Assembly (NCBI RefSeq): GCF_000310205.1
Contig: NZ_AMXE01000003.1
Span: 1-64,000 of the forward strand
Origin: Thauera linaloolentis 47Lol = DSM 12138
Lineage (GTDB): Bacteria > Pseudomonadota > Gammaproteobacteria > Burkholderiales > Rhodocyclaceae
Direction: 5' to 3'
Length of the DNA stretch: 64,000 nt
The notes beneath the pieces are model-generated. The model saw nothing but the letters and a program-made list of their open reading frames with translations, made no database searches and had not been told where the DNA came from. The position numbers were made by a program, and so were the translations under genes. How positions within the stretch are numbered: the stretch's first letter is position 1; each line of letters begins with the position of its first letter. This document shows positions 51,766-61,488 of this stretch, piece by piece.

Positions 51766-53128
51766 GGCGTGTCTCCCGCATCAGGGCCTCGATGTCGGCA
51801 ACGGCCTTGGGGACGTCTCCGGTGATCAGCTCGCAGCCGCTGGAGGTCACCACCGCGTCGTCCTCGATGCGGATGCCGATGTTCCAGAAACGTTCGGGGA
51901 CGTCGGCCGCCGGGCGGATGTAGCAGCCGGGCTCGATCGTCAGCACCATGCCCTCGACGAGCGGGCGCCATTCGCCGCCGACCTTGTACTCGCCAGCGTC
52001 ATGCACGTCCATGCCCAGCCAGTGGCCGGTGCGGTGCATGTAGAAACGGCTGTAGGCACCGCTTTCGATCACGCCGTCGAGGCTGCCATCGAGCAGGCCG
52101 AGGTCGATCATGCCCTGGGCGAGCACCTTCACCGCGGCTTCGTGGGGTTCGTTCCAGTGCGCGCCGGGGCGGGTCGCCTCACGGGCGGCATGCTGCGCGG
52201 CCAGCACGATTTCGTATACCTCGCGCTGCGCGGCGCCGAAGTGGCCGTTGACGGGGAAGGTACGGGTAATGTCCGAGGCGTAGCCGTCGAGTTCGCAGCC
52301 GGCGTCGATCAGCAGCAGGTCGCCGTTGTGCAGCAGGTGGTCGTTTTCGACGTAGTGCAGCACGCAGGCGTTGGCACCGCCGGCGACGATCGAGGTGTAG
52401 GCGGGCGCCTGGCTGCCGGCGCTGCGGAAGGTGTGCAGCAGTTCGGCCTCGATCTCGTATTCGTGGCGGCCGGGGCGGGTGGCGCGCATGGCGCGGCAGT
52501 GGGCCGCGGCGGAAATCCTTGCGGCGCGGCGCATGGTGGCGAGTTCGGCGGCGTCCTTGACCAGGCGCATCTCGTCGAGTTCGGCGCGCAGATCGCGTAT
52601 CGAATGCGGCGGCGCGATGCCGCTGCGCGCCTTGCCGCGCACGTTGTTCAGCGCCCCCAGCACGGTGGCGTCCCATATGTTGTCGTAACCCAGGCTGGCC
52701 CACACCAGCGGTTGGTCGGCCAGGTAGTCGGGCAGGCGCTTCTCCAGGTCGCCGATGGTCCAGGCTTCGTCGAAGCCGAAGATTTCGCGCGCCGCATCCG
52801 GGCCATGGCGGTAGCCGTCCCAGATCTCACGTTCTTCGTTCTTCTCGCGGCAGAACAGGATCTGTTTCGGCTGCTCTCCCGCGACCAGCACGACGACGGC
52901 CTCGGGTTCGCGAAAGGCGGTGAGGTAGTAGAAATAGCTGTCGTGCCGGTAGGGGTAATGGGCGTCGCGGTTGCGGATGCGCTCGGGTGCGGTCGGCAGC
53001 ACGGCGACGCCGCCGCCCGCCGCCTGCATGCGTGCGAGCAGGCGCGTGCGGCGTGCGCGGAAAGGGGCGAGGTCGGGCGTGGCGGCGAAATCGGGACGGC
53101 TCGGGGCGGGTGGGGGCGGTACGTTCAT
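51758..53128 (-). CDS. pepP: Xaa-Pro aminopeptidase
   Basis: A 456-residue M24 metallopeptidase that removes N-terminal residues preceding proline. The metal ligands are in order: LLIDAGCELDGYASDITRTF in part (two Asp), HRTGHWLGMDVHD (His), LTIEPGCYI (Glu) and IGIRIEDDAVV (Glu). The N-terminal creatinase-like domain fills residues 1-180. The ATG at 53128 was chosen. An ATG eight codons upstream lacks a ribosome site. pepP followed by ubiH is the usual gene order in Proteobacteria. Confidence 0.96.
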   Translation of the reverse strand: MNVPPPPAPSRPDFAATPDLAPFRARRTRLLARMQAAGGGVAVLPTAPERIRNRDAHYPYRHDSYFYYLTAFREPEAVVVLVAGEQPKQILFCREKNEEREIWDGYRHGPDAAREIFGFDEAWTIGDLEKRLPDYLADQPLVWASLGYDNIWDATVLGALNNVRGKARSGIAPPHSIRDLRAELDEMRLVKDAAELATMRRAARISAAAHCRAMRATRPGRHEYEIEAELLHTFRSAGSQAPAYTSIVAGGANACVLHYVENDHLLHNGDLLLIDAGCELDGYASDITRTFPVNGHFGAAQREVYEIVLAAQHAAREATRPGAHWNEPHEAAVKVLAQGMIDLGLLDGSLDGVIESGAYSRFYMHRTGHWLGMDVHDAGEYKVGGEWRPLVEGMVLTIEPGCYIRPAADVPERFWNIGIRIEDDAVVTSSGCELITGDVPKAVADIEALMRETRHG

Positions 53129-53217
53129 TGCGCGATTATCGCACTGTTGCACCGGTCTGCTACGGCTTCCCTTGGGCCTCTGGGTGGCGATCGAATCTGC
53201 TGCCTCTCTCCCGTGTG

Positions 53218-53340
53218 TCCTGGAAGCGCGCCCTCAACCTGCGTCAGATTAAGGCACTTGCACGACGTTTTGGCGTGCCGTTGGAAGTGTTTGCCGACTG
53301 TCCATGTGCAATCCTGGGCAGGCCTCACAAGGATCGATGA
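53218..53340 (+). pseudogene. HTH antitoxin (HigA-like) C-terminal remnant
   Basis: In the 299-base gap between pepP and murU, the plus-strand frame ending at 53340 reads KRALNLRQIKALARRFGVPL and then EVFAD. This matches the end of HigA/Xre antitoxin domains (typically ..LSLxxIRxLAxRFGVPxEVFI). Nothing resembling the rest of the gene precedes it. The gap otherwise shows no feature. Confidence 0.45.
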
Positions 53341-53427
53341 TCGCAGGCCAAGGTGTCGTGGACGGCACTGGAAGATTCTGAGCGGACCGATATCGCTCAT
53401 GCTCGTGTTGGTTGGCTGTTTCCGTAC

Positions 53428-54144
53428 TCAGCCTGTTCCGGTCCGCAGGCTACGATCGAGCGCCGCAAGCTGGGCGGGGGTGCCGACGTTTTCCCAGTGG
53501 CCGTCGTGGCGTTCGCCGGTGGCGTGGCCGGCGGCGATGGCGCTGCGGTAGTAGGGGGTCATCGCCACTTTTTCGCCGCGGGCGATGGCGCTGAACAGGC
53601 GGGTATCGTAGAGGCCGATGTTGCCGAAGGTGAGGCGTTCGGCGCCGTCCAGCGACAATCGGCCGCCGCTGCCGAGGGCGAAGTCGCCAGCCGGGTGGAA
53701 AGGCGGGTTGGGCACCATGACGAGGTGCATGCGCGGTTCGGCGCTGCCGGCCATTTCGGCGGCGCGCGGCAGCAGGCGGCGGTAGTCGTAGTCGGTGTGG
53801 ATGTCGCCGGAGACGGCAAGGAAGATTTCGCCGGCTGCGTTCTCCGGCGTGTCGGCCAGCAGCGGCAGGGCCTGGGCGATGCCGCCGGCCGTTTCCAGCG
53901 CGCTTGCTTCCGCCGAGTAATGCAGGCGCACGCCGTAGCGCCCGCCGTCGCCGAGGGCGGCCTCGATCTGGTCGCCGAGCCAGGCGTGGTTGATGACGAT
54001 GTCGCCGATGCCGGCGCGGGCGAGAGCTTCGATCTGCCACACGATCAGGGGTTTGCCGCCCGCTTCGAGCAAGGGCTTGGGGCGCTGGTCGGTCAGCGGG
54101 CGCATGCGCTCGCCGCGGCCGGCGGCGAAGATCATCGCTTTCAT
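53428..54144 (-). CDS. murU: N-acetylmuramate-1-phosphate uridylyltransferase MurU
   Basis: A 238-residue nucleotidyltransferase of the sugar-nucleotide family. It starts MKAMIFAAGRGERMRPLTDQ and has the KPLLEAGGKPLI and SGDIHTDYD segments. With AmgK it forms the recycling route that turns N-acetylmuramic acid directly to UDP-MurNAc, which makes such cells fosfomycin-tolerant. It lies 7 bases after amgK, so they form one unit. Confidence 0.92.
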   Translation of the reverse strand: MKAMIFAAGRGERMRPLTDQRPKPLLEAGGKPLIVWQIEALARAGIGDIVINHAWLGDQIEAALGDGGRYGVRLHYSAEASALETAGGIAQALPLLADTPENAAGEIFLAVSGDIHTDYDYRRLLPRAAEMAGSAEPRMHLVMVPNPPFHPAGDFALGSGGRLSLDGAERLTFGNIGLYDTRLFSAIARGEKVAMTPYYRSAIAAGHATGERHDGHWENVGTPAQLAALDRSLRTGTG

Positions 54145-54151
54145 CTTTGGC

Positions 54152-55198
54152 TCAGAAGGTATAGCCGACCTGGGTGTCCTCGGGGTCGAGGCGGTCGAGC
54201 AGCTTGAGCAGCGGGCCGAGGTCGCGGTAACGCTTGCAGGCGCGGCGCAGGTAGTCCATCACCAGCGGCATGTCGGCCAGGTAGCCGCCCTTGCCGTCGC
54301 GGTGGTGGAGGCGGGCGAAGATGCCGAGTACCTTGAGGTGGCGCTGCACGCCCATCCATTCGAAGTCGCGGTGGAAATCGGCGAACTCGCCGCGCACCGG
54401 CAGGCCGAGTTTCTTCGCCGTTTCCCAGTAGCGGATCAGCAGATCGAGGATGAACTCTTCGTCCCAGCGGATGTAGGCGTCCTTGAACAGTGACACGAGG
54501 TCGTAGGTGATGGGGCCATGCACCGCGTCCTGGAAATCGATGATGCCGGGGTTGGGGCCGAGGCCGTCGCCGGGTGCGAGCCGCATCAGGTTGCGCGAGT
54601 GGTAGTCGCGGTGCACGAAGACCCGGGGTTCGGCGAGGTTGACGTCGAGGATGCGGTCGAAGACGGTGCGCAGTTGTGCCGCTTCGGCGTCGCTCAGCGT
54701 CGTGTTCTTGTGGCGGGCGATGTACCACTCGGGGAACAGCATCATCTCGCGCAGCAGCAGGGCGCGGTCGTACTCCGGCAGGACGCCGGGGCGGCTGGCA
54801 TGCTGGATGGCGGCAAGTGCGCCGAGCGCGTCGGCATAGAGGTGGGCGGCGTCGTGCAGGTCGGCGCCACCGGCCGTCTGCAGGGCGGAGAGGTAGGTCG
54901 TGGCGCCGAGGTCGGACAGCAGCAGGAAGCCGTGTTCGAGGTCTTGCGCCAGTACGTCGGGCACGTGCGCCCCGGCATTGCGGAACAGTGCGGCCACCTG
55001 CAGCCAGGGGCGGATGTCTTCCTTTTCGGGCGGAGCGTCCATGACGATGCGGGATGGGCCGCCGTCGGCAAACGTGGCGCGGAAGTAGCGGCGGAAGCTG
55101 GCGTCGGCAGAGGCAGGCGCGAGGTTGAAGGCCTGGCCGGGCAGGATGGATGCGAGCCAGGCGCGCAGTTGTTCGAGGCGTTGCAAGCGGTTCTCCAC
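54152..55198 (-). CDS. amgK: Anomeric MurNAc/GlcNAc kinase AmgK
   Basis: A 348-residue kinase with the aminoglycoside-phosphotransferase fold. The catalytic loop is VFVHRDYHSRNLM and the metal site is GIIDFQDAVHGPITYDLVSL. It phosphorylates recycled MurNAc at the anomeric carbon for MurU. The start ATG at 55198 is divergent from lptD with an 86-base gap, an arrangement common in Pseudomonas and Betaproteobacteria. TACAAT at 55210-55215 could be the -10 element of lptD. Confidence 0.93.
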   Translation of the reverse strand: MENRLQRLEQLRAWLASILPGQAFNLAPASADASFRRYFRATFADGGPSRIVMDAPPEKEDIRPWLQVAALFRNAGAHVPDVLAQDLEHGFLLLSDLGATTYLSALQTAGGADLHDAAHLYADALGALAAIQHASRPGVLPEYDRALLLREMMLFPEWYIARHKNTTLSDAEAAQLRTVFDRILDVNLAEPRVFVHRDYHSRNLMRLAPGDGLGPNPGIIDFQDAVHGPITYDLVSLFKDAYIRWDEEFILDLLIRYWETAKKLGLPVRGEFADFHRDFEWMGVQRHLKVLGIFARLHHRDGKGGYLADMPLVMDYLRRACKRYRDLGPLLKLLDRLDPEDTQVGYTF

Positions 55199-55257
55199 GG
55201 GCGTTCGTGTACAATCCGCGAGTTTATCAACACGGTCGTGCGACAGGGGATTGCCCT

Positions 55258-55284
55258 GCGAACGACAGGAACCGTTCGCCTGTC
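55258..55284 (+). promoter_or_regulatory. Hairpin over the lptD ribosome site
   Basis: GCGAACG (55258-55264) pairs with CGTTCGC (55273-55279), with the ribosome site CAGGAA in the loop. Alternatively GACAGG (55264-55269) pairs with CCTGTC (55279-55284), directly against the ATG. Either fold could limit lptD translation. This is inference from pairing only. Confidence 0.35.
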
Positions 55285-57795
55285 ATGCCTCTGAATACGC
55301 GCATGCGCCTGATCCCTTTCCTGCTGTGCTGGATGTCCGGCACGGCGCTTGCGGCCGGCCTGCAGCCCCTGGTCGTTTCGCCCGACCTGGTACGCAGTCC
55401 GAAGGCCGCTGCCAGTCCGGCGTCCGCCCCCGGCGCGGTGACGGCCGGGGCGCCTGCAGCCGCTTCCAGACCCGTTCCGGCGCAGGCGGCTCCGGACGTG
55501 AAGCCGCCTGCCGAAGGACGGGCTGCACAGACGCAGCCGGCCCCGGCTTCGCCGCCGGCACAGGCCGAGCAGGCGCGGAGGCGCCCCGCCCCTGAAGCGG
55601 CAGCGCTGCCAGCGGGAAGCACCTCGGTCAAGGCGCTGAGGATTCTCGGTGCGCGCAGTATCGAACTCGTTGCCGACGGCGACGCCGAGCTGCAGCGTGA
55701 CGACATGGTTCTTACCGCCGATCGCGTCACCTACCGCGAGCCGATCGACGAGGCCGTGGCCGAGGGCAATGTCGAGCTGCGGCAGGGCGAGGATTCCATC
55801 GCCGGGCCGAAGGCGACGATGGTGGTCGGCGAGAGTACGGGCACCTTCGAGTCGCCGGCCTACGAGCTTACGCGCCAGCGCCAGCCGAATCTGACCGGGG
55901 AGGAAGTACGGACGGTGTCGGGCCGTGGCCAGGCCGATCTGCTGCGCCTGGAGGGCGAGAACCAGTACCGCCTGGAAAACGCGACCTGGTCGACTTGCCA
56001 GGCCAGCGACCCCGACTGGTACATCAAGGCGCGCGAGCTCGACCTGGACTACGACCGCGAGGTCGGGACGGCACGCAACGGTTCGATCGTGTTCATGGAC
56101 GTGCCCATTCTCTGGATGCCGTGGGCGGAGTTTCCGCTGACCGCACGGCGCCAGTCCGGCCTGCTGCCGCCGACCTTCGGTTCGTCGAACAAGACGGGGG
56201 CGGATCTCGCGGTTCCGTATTACTGGAATATCGCGCCCAACTACGATGCGACGATCACGCCGCGCTTCATGAGCCGGCGCGGCGTCCAGATCGGCGGCGA
56301 ATTCCGTTACCTGGGCGAAACCTACCGGGGCGAGTCGCGCGTCGAGTGGATGCCGAAGGACCGCCTGGCGGGAGAGGAGCGTACCCTGGCGTCCATCCAG
56401 CACGAACAGCGGATCACGCCGAGCCTGTACGGCTCGCTGGATCTGAATTCGGTGTCGGACGACCGTTACTTCGAGGATCTGTCGTCCCGGATCGGCGTCG
56501 CGTCCCGGGTCAACCTGCTGCGGCAGGGGCAGCTCGTGTATCGGGGGTCGAGCTGGTGGAATGCCGTCATCCGCGCACAGAGCTACCAGACGCTGAATCC
56601 GGATGAGGAGTCGAGAAACGTCGCGCCCTACCGACGCCTGCCGCAGATCCTGGTGAAGGGGCAGCGCCCGGACCTGCCGGGAGGGCTGTCGGCATCCTTC
56701 AGCACCGAATACGTAAAGTTCGCGCATCCCGATGCGGACCGGAACAAGGACGAGGGAACACGCTTCGTCGCCTACCCGCAGCTTGCCTTGCCGCTGGCCG
56801 GGGCAGCCTGGTTCGTGACGCCGAAGGCGGGACTGCACTACACCAGCTACGACATCGACCGCTCGCCGCTGACCGCCACGCAGCGCAGTTCGATCACGCG
56901 TTCGGCGCCGATCTTCTCGGTGGATTCGGGCCTGTTCTTCGAGCGCGAGGCGACGATCTTCGGCGGCGACTACCTGCAGACGCTGGAGCCGCGCCTGTAT
57001 TACCTGCGGGTTCCGTCGCGGGACCAGGCCGACATTCCCAACTTCGACACCAGCCGCTTCGACGTCGGCTTTGCGCAGATGTTCTCGGAGAACCGCTTCT
57101 CAGGCAGCGACCGGATCGGCGACGCCAACGATCTCACCGCGGCGCTGACCACGCGCTTCATCGATTCCGGCAGCGGCGTGGAGCGCCTGCGCGCCATGAT
57201 CGGGCAGCGTTATTATTTTTCCGACCAGAAAGTCTACCTGTACAACGAGGACGAACTGAGGGACGCAGGTCGTGGCACGGAGGTTCTCCTCGGGCTCGGC
57301 GGGCGGATTTCCCGCGAGTTCTCGCTGAATTCCTACCTGCAGTACAACACCGAGACCAGCCGGACCGAACGGGCGAATTTCAACCTGCGCTACCAGCCCG
57401 ACTACGCCAAGGTGCTGAACATCAGCTATCGTTATGCGCCCGAACTGCGCATCGCGGAAAACCTCGTCGGCCTCGAGGATGTCGATGTGTCAGGCCAGTG
57501 GCCGCTCGGGCGGGGCTGGTACGGCGTTGGCCGGGTGACGCATTCGCTGTTGGAGAACCGCGTCACCGAGGCGATCGGCGGCCTCGAGTACAACGGCGGC
57601 TGCTGGGTGTTCCGTGTCGCCGTGCATCGCTTCGCGATCGAGCGCGACGACGTCTCGCAGTCCATCTACGTCCAGCTCGAACTCAACGACCTGGCCGGCA
57701 TCGGCTCCAACCCGCTCAACCTGCTGACGCGCAGCGTGCCTGGCTATGGCAAGATCAACGACTCTTCGGCCGACCGCGTGTTCGGCATGGATTGA
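55285..57795 (+). CDS. lptD: LPS-assembly protein LptD
   Basis: An 836-residue outer-membrane protein that, with LptE, inserts lipopolysaccharide into the outer leaflet. After the signal peptide (to about TALAAG, 24) there is an Ala/Pro-rich stretch of about 80 residues. The OstA/LptA-like jellyroll follows (about 115-240, with DGDAELQRDDMVLTADRV in it), and then the 26-strand barrel. Only two mature cysteines are seen (in TWSTCQASD and NGGCWVF), so one disulfide replaces the two of E. coli. surA follows. ATG at 55285 or 55303. Confidence 0.95.
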   Translation: MPLNTRMRLIPFLLCWMSGTALAAGLQPLVVSPDLVRSPKAAASPASAPGAVTAGAPAAASRPVPAQAAPDVKPPAEGRAAQTQPAPASPPAQAEQARRRPAPEAAALPAGSTSVKALRILGARSIELVADGDAELQRDDMVLTADRVTYREPIDEAVAEGNVELRQGEDSIAGPKATMVVGESTGTFESPAYELTRQRQPNLTGEEVRTVSGRGQADLLRLEGENQYRLENATWSTCQASDPDWYIKARELDLDYDREVGTARNGSIVFMDVPILWMPWAEFPLTARRQSGLLPPTFGSSNKTGADLAVPYYWNIAPNYDATITPRFMSRRGVQIGGEFRYLGETYRGESRVEWMPKDRLAGEERTLASIQHEQRITPSLYGSLDLNSVSDDRYFEDLSSRIGVASRVNLLRQGQLVYRGSSWWNAVIRAQSYQTLNPDEESRNVAPYRRLPQILVKGQRPDLPGGLSASFSTEYVKFAHPDADRNKDEGTRFVAYPQLALPLAGAAWFVTPKAGLHYTSYDIDRSPLTATQRSSITRSAPIFSVDSGLFFEREATIFGGDYLQTLEPRLYYLRVPSRDQADIPNFDTSRFDVGFAQMFSENRFSGSDRIGDANDLTAALTTRFIDSGSGVERLRAMIGQRYYFSDQKVYLYNEDELRDAGRGTEVLLGLGGRISREFSLNSYLQYNTETSRTERANFNLRYQPDYAKVLNISYRYAPELRIAENLVGLEDVDVSGQWPLGRGWYGVGRVTHSLLENRVTEAIGGLEYNGGCWVFRVAVHRFAIERDDVSQSIYVQLELNDLAGIGSNPLNLLTRSVPGYGKINDSSADRVFGMD

Positions 57796-57826
57796 AACCG
57801 TGCGAGCCACCCCTCAAATAAAGACC

Positions 57827-59143
57827 ATGAACCGTACCCTGTCCCGCCCCCGTTTGCTGCTTGCCGCAGGCCTTGCCAGCCTGGCCCTGAACTTTCCGCT
57901 TCATGCGGCGCCGCAGGCGGTCGCGGTCGATCGCATCGTCGCCGTCGTCAATGACGAAGTGATCACGGCGCTGCAGTTGCGGGCGCGTGTCGATCAGGTC
58001 GTGCGGCAGTTGCAGCGCCAGGGCGTCGAGCTGCCGCCCAAGGAGGTGCTGGAGCAGCAATTGCTGGAGCGCCTGATCGTCGAACGTGCGCAGCTGCAAC
58101 TGGCGCGGGACACTTCGCTGCGGGTGGATGACGCCACCCTCGCGCGCGCGATCGAGCGTATCGCCGCGAACAACCAGCTGGGCCTCGAGCAGTTGCGTGA
58201 AACGCTGGAAAGGGATGGCGTGTCCTGGTCTCGTTTCCGCGACGAGATCCGCACCGAGATCCTGCTGACCCGTCTGCGCGAGCGCGAGGTCGAGAGCAAG
58301 ATCGTCGTCACCGAAGCGGAAATCGACAACTTCCTCGCCAGCAACCCCGATGCATTCTCTGGCCAGGAGTTCGAGGTCGCGCACATCCTGCTGCGGGCGC
58401 CCGAACAGGCTTCGCCGCAACAGATCGAGGCCTTGCGCCAGCGTGCGGAGGGGGTGATGGCCCGCCTGCGATCGGGAGAGGATTTCGCCCGTGTCGCGGC
58501 CGAGGTGTCGGATGCTCCCGATGGCCTGTCGGGCGGCAGCCTGGGCTGGCGTGCGCTCGACCGCCTGCCGGCGCTGTTCGCCGAGGCCGTGCGCAACATG
58601 CGGCCTGGCGAGACTTCACCCGTCATGCGCAGCGCGTCCGGCCTGCACATCGTGCGCCTGATCGACCGCCGTGGCGGCGGCGATACCGCCGTGGCCCAGA
58701 TGGAGCAGACCCGCGCCCGCCACATCCTGATCAAGACGTCGGAAGTGCTCTCCGACACCGATGCCGAAGCGCGTCTGCTGGGCATCCGCGAGCGCGTCGT
58801 CAATGGCGCAGATTTCGCCGACCTGGCCAAGGCCAATTCGGCAGACCTGTCCGCAGCGAAGGGCGGCGACCTGGGCTGGCTCAACCCGGGCGATACCGTG
58901 CCCGAGTTCGAGCGTGCGATGAACGCGCTGCAGCCGGGTGAGATCAGCGCGCCGGTGCAATCGCCGTTCGGCTGGCACCTGATTCAGGTCGTCGAGCGCC
59001 GCGTGCAGGACGTCACCGACGAGCGCAAGCGCAATGCCGCGCGCGCCGCGCTGCGCGACCGCAAGGCGGACGAGGCCTACGAGGACTGGCTGCGCCAACT
59101 GCGCGACAGCACCTACGTCGACCTGCGCCTGGACCGCGAGTGA
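57827..59143 (+). CDS. surA: Periplasmic chaperone/peptidyl-prolyl isomerase SurA
   Basis: A 438-residue periplasmic chaperone for outer-membrane proteins. The signal peptide ends near PLHAAPQ (about 25). A helical N-terminal domain begins with DRIVAVVNDEVITALQLR. Two parvulin domains follow (about 185-285 and 295-390, each with GGDLGW- or GGSLGW-type motifs), and the C-terminal helix completes the chaperone part. The ATG at 57827 begins the signal peptide. The stop overlaps the pdxA GTG. Confidence 0.96.
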   Translation: MNRTLSRPRLLLAAGLASLALNFPLHAAPQAVAVDRIVAVVNDEVITALQLRARVDQVVRQLQRQGVELPPKEVLEQQLLERLIVERAQLQLARDTSLRVDDATLARAIERIAANNQLGLEQLRETLERDGVSWSRFRDEIRTEILLTRLREREVESKIVVTEAEIDNFLASNPDAFSGQEFEVAHILLRAPEQASPQQIEALRQRAEGVMARLRSGEDFARVAAEVSDAPDGLSGGSLGWRALDRLPALFAEAVRNMRPGETSPVMRSASGLHIVRLIDRRGGGDTAVAQMEQTRARHILIKTSEVLSDTDAEARLLGIRERVVNGADFADLAKANSADLSAAKGGDLGWLNPGDTVPEFERAMNALQPGEISAPVQSPFGWHLIQVVERRVQDVTDERKRNAARAALRDRKADEAYEDWLRQLRDSTYVDLRLDRE

Positions 59144-60171
59144 GCGCTGCCGGAGCCTTGAGGCCGGTCGTCGCCGTCACCAGCGGTGAGCCGGCCGGCG
59201 TCGGCCCCGAACTCTGTGCGCGCCTGGCCGAGCGCGAATGGCCGGTCAGGCCGGTGGTGCTCGGCGATCTCGGTCTGCTGCGCGAACGTGCCGCCTCTTC
59301 TGGCAGCGCCGCGATGTTCCAGTCCTGGCTACCGGATGCCGATGTGCCGTCCGGCACGGTCGAGGTGCTGCATCTGCCGCTTGCCCGGCCATCCCGCCCT
59401 GGCGTGCTCGATGCGGCCAATGGCCCCTATGTGCTCGGCCTGCTCGATCGCGCGATCAGCGGCTGCCAGAACGGGGCGTTCGCCGCCATGGTCACGGCGC
59501 CGGTGCACAAGGGCGTGATCTGCGAAAGCCTCGGCGGGGGCGATGCGCTGCCCTTCAGCGGACATACTGAATATCTTGCCGAACACACCGGCACGCCGCG
59601 CGTGGTGATGATGCTGGTCGGCGGTGGCCTGCGCGTCGCGCTCGCCACGACCCATCTGCCGTTGGCCCGGGTGCCTGCGGCGATCACGCAGCCGGCGCTG
59701 GAAGAAACGCTGCGCATCGTCCATGCCGACCTGGCACGGCACTTCGGCATCGCCGCGCCGCGCATCCTCGTCGCCGGCCTCAACCCGCATGCGGGCGAGG
59801 GCGGCCATATGGGGCGCGAGGAGATCGACGTCATCGAGCCGGTGCTGGCGCGCCTGCGTGCCGAAGGCATGAACCTCACCGGTCCGCTGCCGGCGGACAC
59901 GCTGTTCGTGCCGCATACGCTGGCGCAGGGCGATGCGGTACTGGCGATGTATCACGACCAGGGCTTGCCGGTGCTCAAGCACGCGAGCTTCGGCGGCGGC
60001 GTCAATGTGACGCTCGGCTTGCCGATCATCCGGACCTCGGTCGATCATGGCACGGCGCTCGACCTTGCCGGCAGCGGCCGGGCCGACCCCGGAAGCCTGT
60101 TCGCCGCGCTGGAACTGGCGGCCACGATGCTTGCTGCGCGCGCCGCACACGCAGCCGGCGCCGCTGCCTGA
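59140..60171 (+). CDS. pdxA: 4-hydroxythreonine-4-phosphate dehydrogenase
   Basis: A 343-residue NAD-dependent enzyme of pyridoxal-phosphate synthesis. Conserved segments are [13 protein letters not shown] at the start, the metal-site histidines in SGHTEYLA and [12 protein letters not shown], and [13 protein letters not shown]. The start is GTG at 59140, sharing GTGA with the surA stop. The surA-pdxA-rsmA order is conserved across Proteobacteria. Confidence 0.97.
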   Translation: MSAAGALRPVVAVTSGEPAGVGPELCARLAEREWPVRPVVLGDLGLLRERAASSGSAAMFQSWLPDADVPSGTVEVLHLPLARPSRPGVLDAANGPYVLGLLDRAISGCQNGAFAAMVTAPVHKGVICESLGGGDALPFSGHTEYLAEHTGTPRVVMMLVGGGLRVALATTHLPLARVPAAITQPALEETLRIVHADLARHFGIAAPRILVAGLNPHAGEGGHMGREEIDVIEPVLARLRAEGMNLTGPLPADTLFVPHTLAQGDAVLAMYHDQGLPVLKHASFGGGVNVTLGLPIIRTSVDHGTALDLAGSGRADPGSLFAALELAATMLAARAAHAAGAAA

Positions 60172-60193
60172 AGGCGCGGCAACGAGGATTCCC

Positions 60194-60997
60194 ATGCAAG
60201 ACCACGAAACCGACGGCCACCGCGCGCGCAAGCGCTTCGGCCAGAACTTCCTGTCCGACCCCAACATCATCCGCCGCATCATCGATGCCATCCGGCCGCA
60301 GGCGGGCGAACCGATGGTCGAGATCGGCCCCGGCCTGGGGGCGATGACCGCGCCGCTGATCGAGCGCCTCGGCCACCTGCACGTGGTCGAGATCGACCGC
60401 GACCTGATCGCGCGCCTGCACGAGCGCTATACGCCGGCCCAGCTCACGGTGCATGAAGGTGATGCGCTGAAGTTCGATTTCGGCGGCCTGTGCGCCGATG
60501 CCGGGCAGCCGCTGCGCGTCGTCGGCAACCTGCCGTACAACATCTCCACGCCCATCCTGTTCCATCTCGCGGGCTTTGCCGAGCGGGTCAAGGACATGAC
60601 CTTCATGCTGCAGAAGGAAGTCGTCATGCGCATGGTGGCAGAACCGGGGACCGAGGAATACGGCCGCCTGTCGGTGATGCTGCAGTACCGCTTCCGCATG
60701 GGCCGGATGTTCGATGTGCCACCGGGCGCCTTCCGCCCCGCGCCCAAGGTCATGTCCAGCATCGTGCGCATGGCGCCCCTGCCCAGGGCGCAGCTCGGCG
60801 CGCAGGATGAGGCCTTGCTCGGGGCGATCGTCACCGCGGCCTTCGGCCAGCGCCGCAAGACGCTCAAGAACACGCTGCGTGAATTCATGGGCGATGCCGA
60901 TTTCGATGCGGTGGGCATCGATGCCGGGTTGCGGGGGGAAAAGCTTTCGGTGGCGCAGTTCGTGGCGATCGCGAACCATTGCAGCGGTCGCGGCTGA
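60194..60997 (+). CDS. rsmA: 16S rRNA dimethyladenosine transferase KsgA
   Basis: A 267-residue methyltransferase that dimethylates two adjacent adenosines near the 3' end of 16S rRNA. It has [15 protein letters not shown] at the start, the SAM motif [11 protein letters not shown] and the catalytic GNLPYNIS. It starts at the ATG 60194, which follows AACGAGGA, 22 bases after pdxA. It ends the lptD-surA-pdxA-rsmA series. Confidence 0.97.
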   Translation: MQDHETDGHRARKRFGQNFLSDPNIIRRIIDAIRPQAGEPMVEIGPGLGAMTAPLIERLGHLHVVEIDRDLIARLHERYTPAQLTVHEGDALKFDFGGLCADAGQPLRVVGNLPYNISTPILFHLAGFAERVKDMTFMLQKEVVMRMVAEPGTEEYGRLSVMLQYRFRMGRMFDVPPGAFRPAPKVMSSIVRMAPLPRAQLGAQDEALLGAIVTAAFGQRRKTLKNTLREFMGDADFDAVGIDAGLRGEKLSVAQFVAIANHCSGRG

Positions 60998-61128
60998 AGC
61001 GGCGACTGAGTAGCGTTCAACGAAGACGGCAGGATCCAGATGGATGCTGCCGTTTTCGATTGTTTGCCACCCCGTATGGCTGGGGGTGACGGATGCGCGG
61101 CCGGCATTTCGCCGGACCGCGCCACGCG

Positions 61129-61320
61129 TCATTTCTTGTTCAGCGGGCAGGTATTGAGGCCGAGCAGCGGATACAGCGGGCACCAGCCCAGCGCGCCGGT
61201 GAACAACGGAAGGATGCCGATCCAGGCCCACACGGGGCCGCCCATCAGGGCCCAGGCGATCAGCGCGATGCCGACCAGGATGCGCAGGATCTTGTCGATG
61301 CCGCCAACGTTCTTCTTCAT
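61129..61320 (-). CDS. DUF2892 small inner-membrane protein
   Basis: A 63-residue protein with two short membrane helices (about 11-27 and 31-47). It starts MKKNVGGIDKILRILVG and contains GWCPLYPLLGLNTCP. This is the YgaP-type DUF2892 domain, whose cysteines are conserved. The role is unclear. Fusions to rhodanese domains suggest sulfur handling. A GGAGCAG-like site precedes the ATG at 61320. It stands alone between rsmA and the receptor gene. Confidence 0.85.
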   Translation of the reverse strand: MKKNVGGIDKILRILVGIALIAWALMGGPVWAWIGILPLFTGALGWCPLYPLLGLNTCPLNKK

Positions 61321-61458
61321 GAGCTGCTCCTTGCAGGGATGGGATAGTGGCGCGATTGGATCACGCTGCCATGCCGGCCGTCTGTAACCATGGTTACAGA
61401 GCGGACGGGTTCCGGATGACGGGGGGGCTGTCCGTGTGTGCGCTGCAATATTAGAGTA
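61321..61458. other. Gap upstream of the second TonB receptor
   Basis: With 61489-61663 this makes 343 bases without a gene, split by the Fur-box promoter below. A seven-G run lies near 61422. I see no other structure. Confidence 0.4.
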
Positions 61459-61488
61459 TTTACAAATAGTAATGATTGTTGTTACGAT
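61459..61488 (+). promoter_or_regulatory. Promoter with Fur box for the TonB-dependent receptor
   Basis: TTTACA (61459-61464) and TACGAT (61483-61488) with an 18-base spacer make a plausible promoter. Between them, ATAGTAATGATTGTTGTTA (61466-61484) resembles a Fur box: GTAATGATT matches the first half and the second half is imperfect. The whole stretch is A/T-rich against the surroundings. Iron-repressed transcription is expected, with a leader of about 170 bases. Confidence 0.65.
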
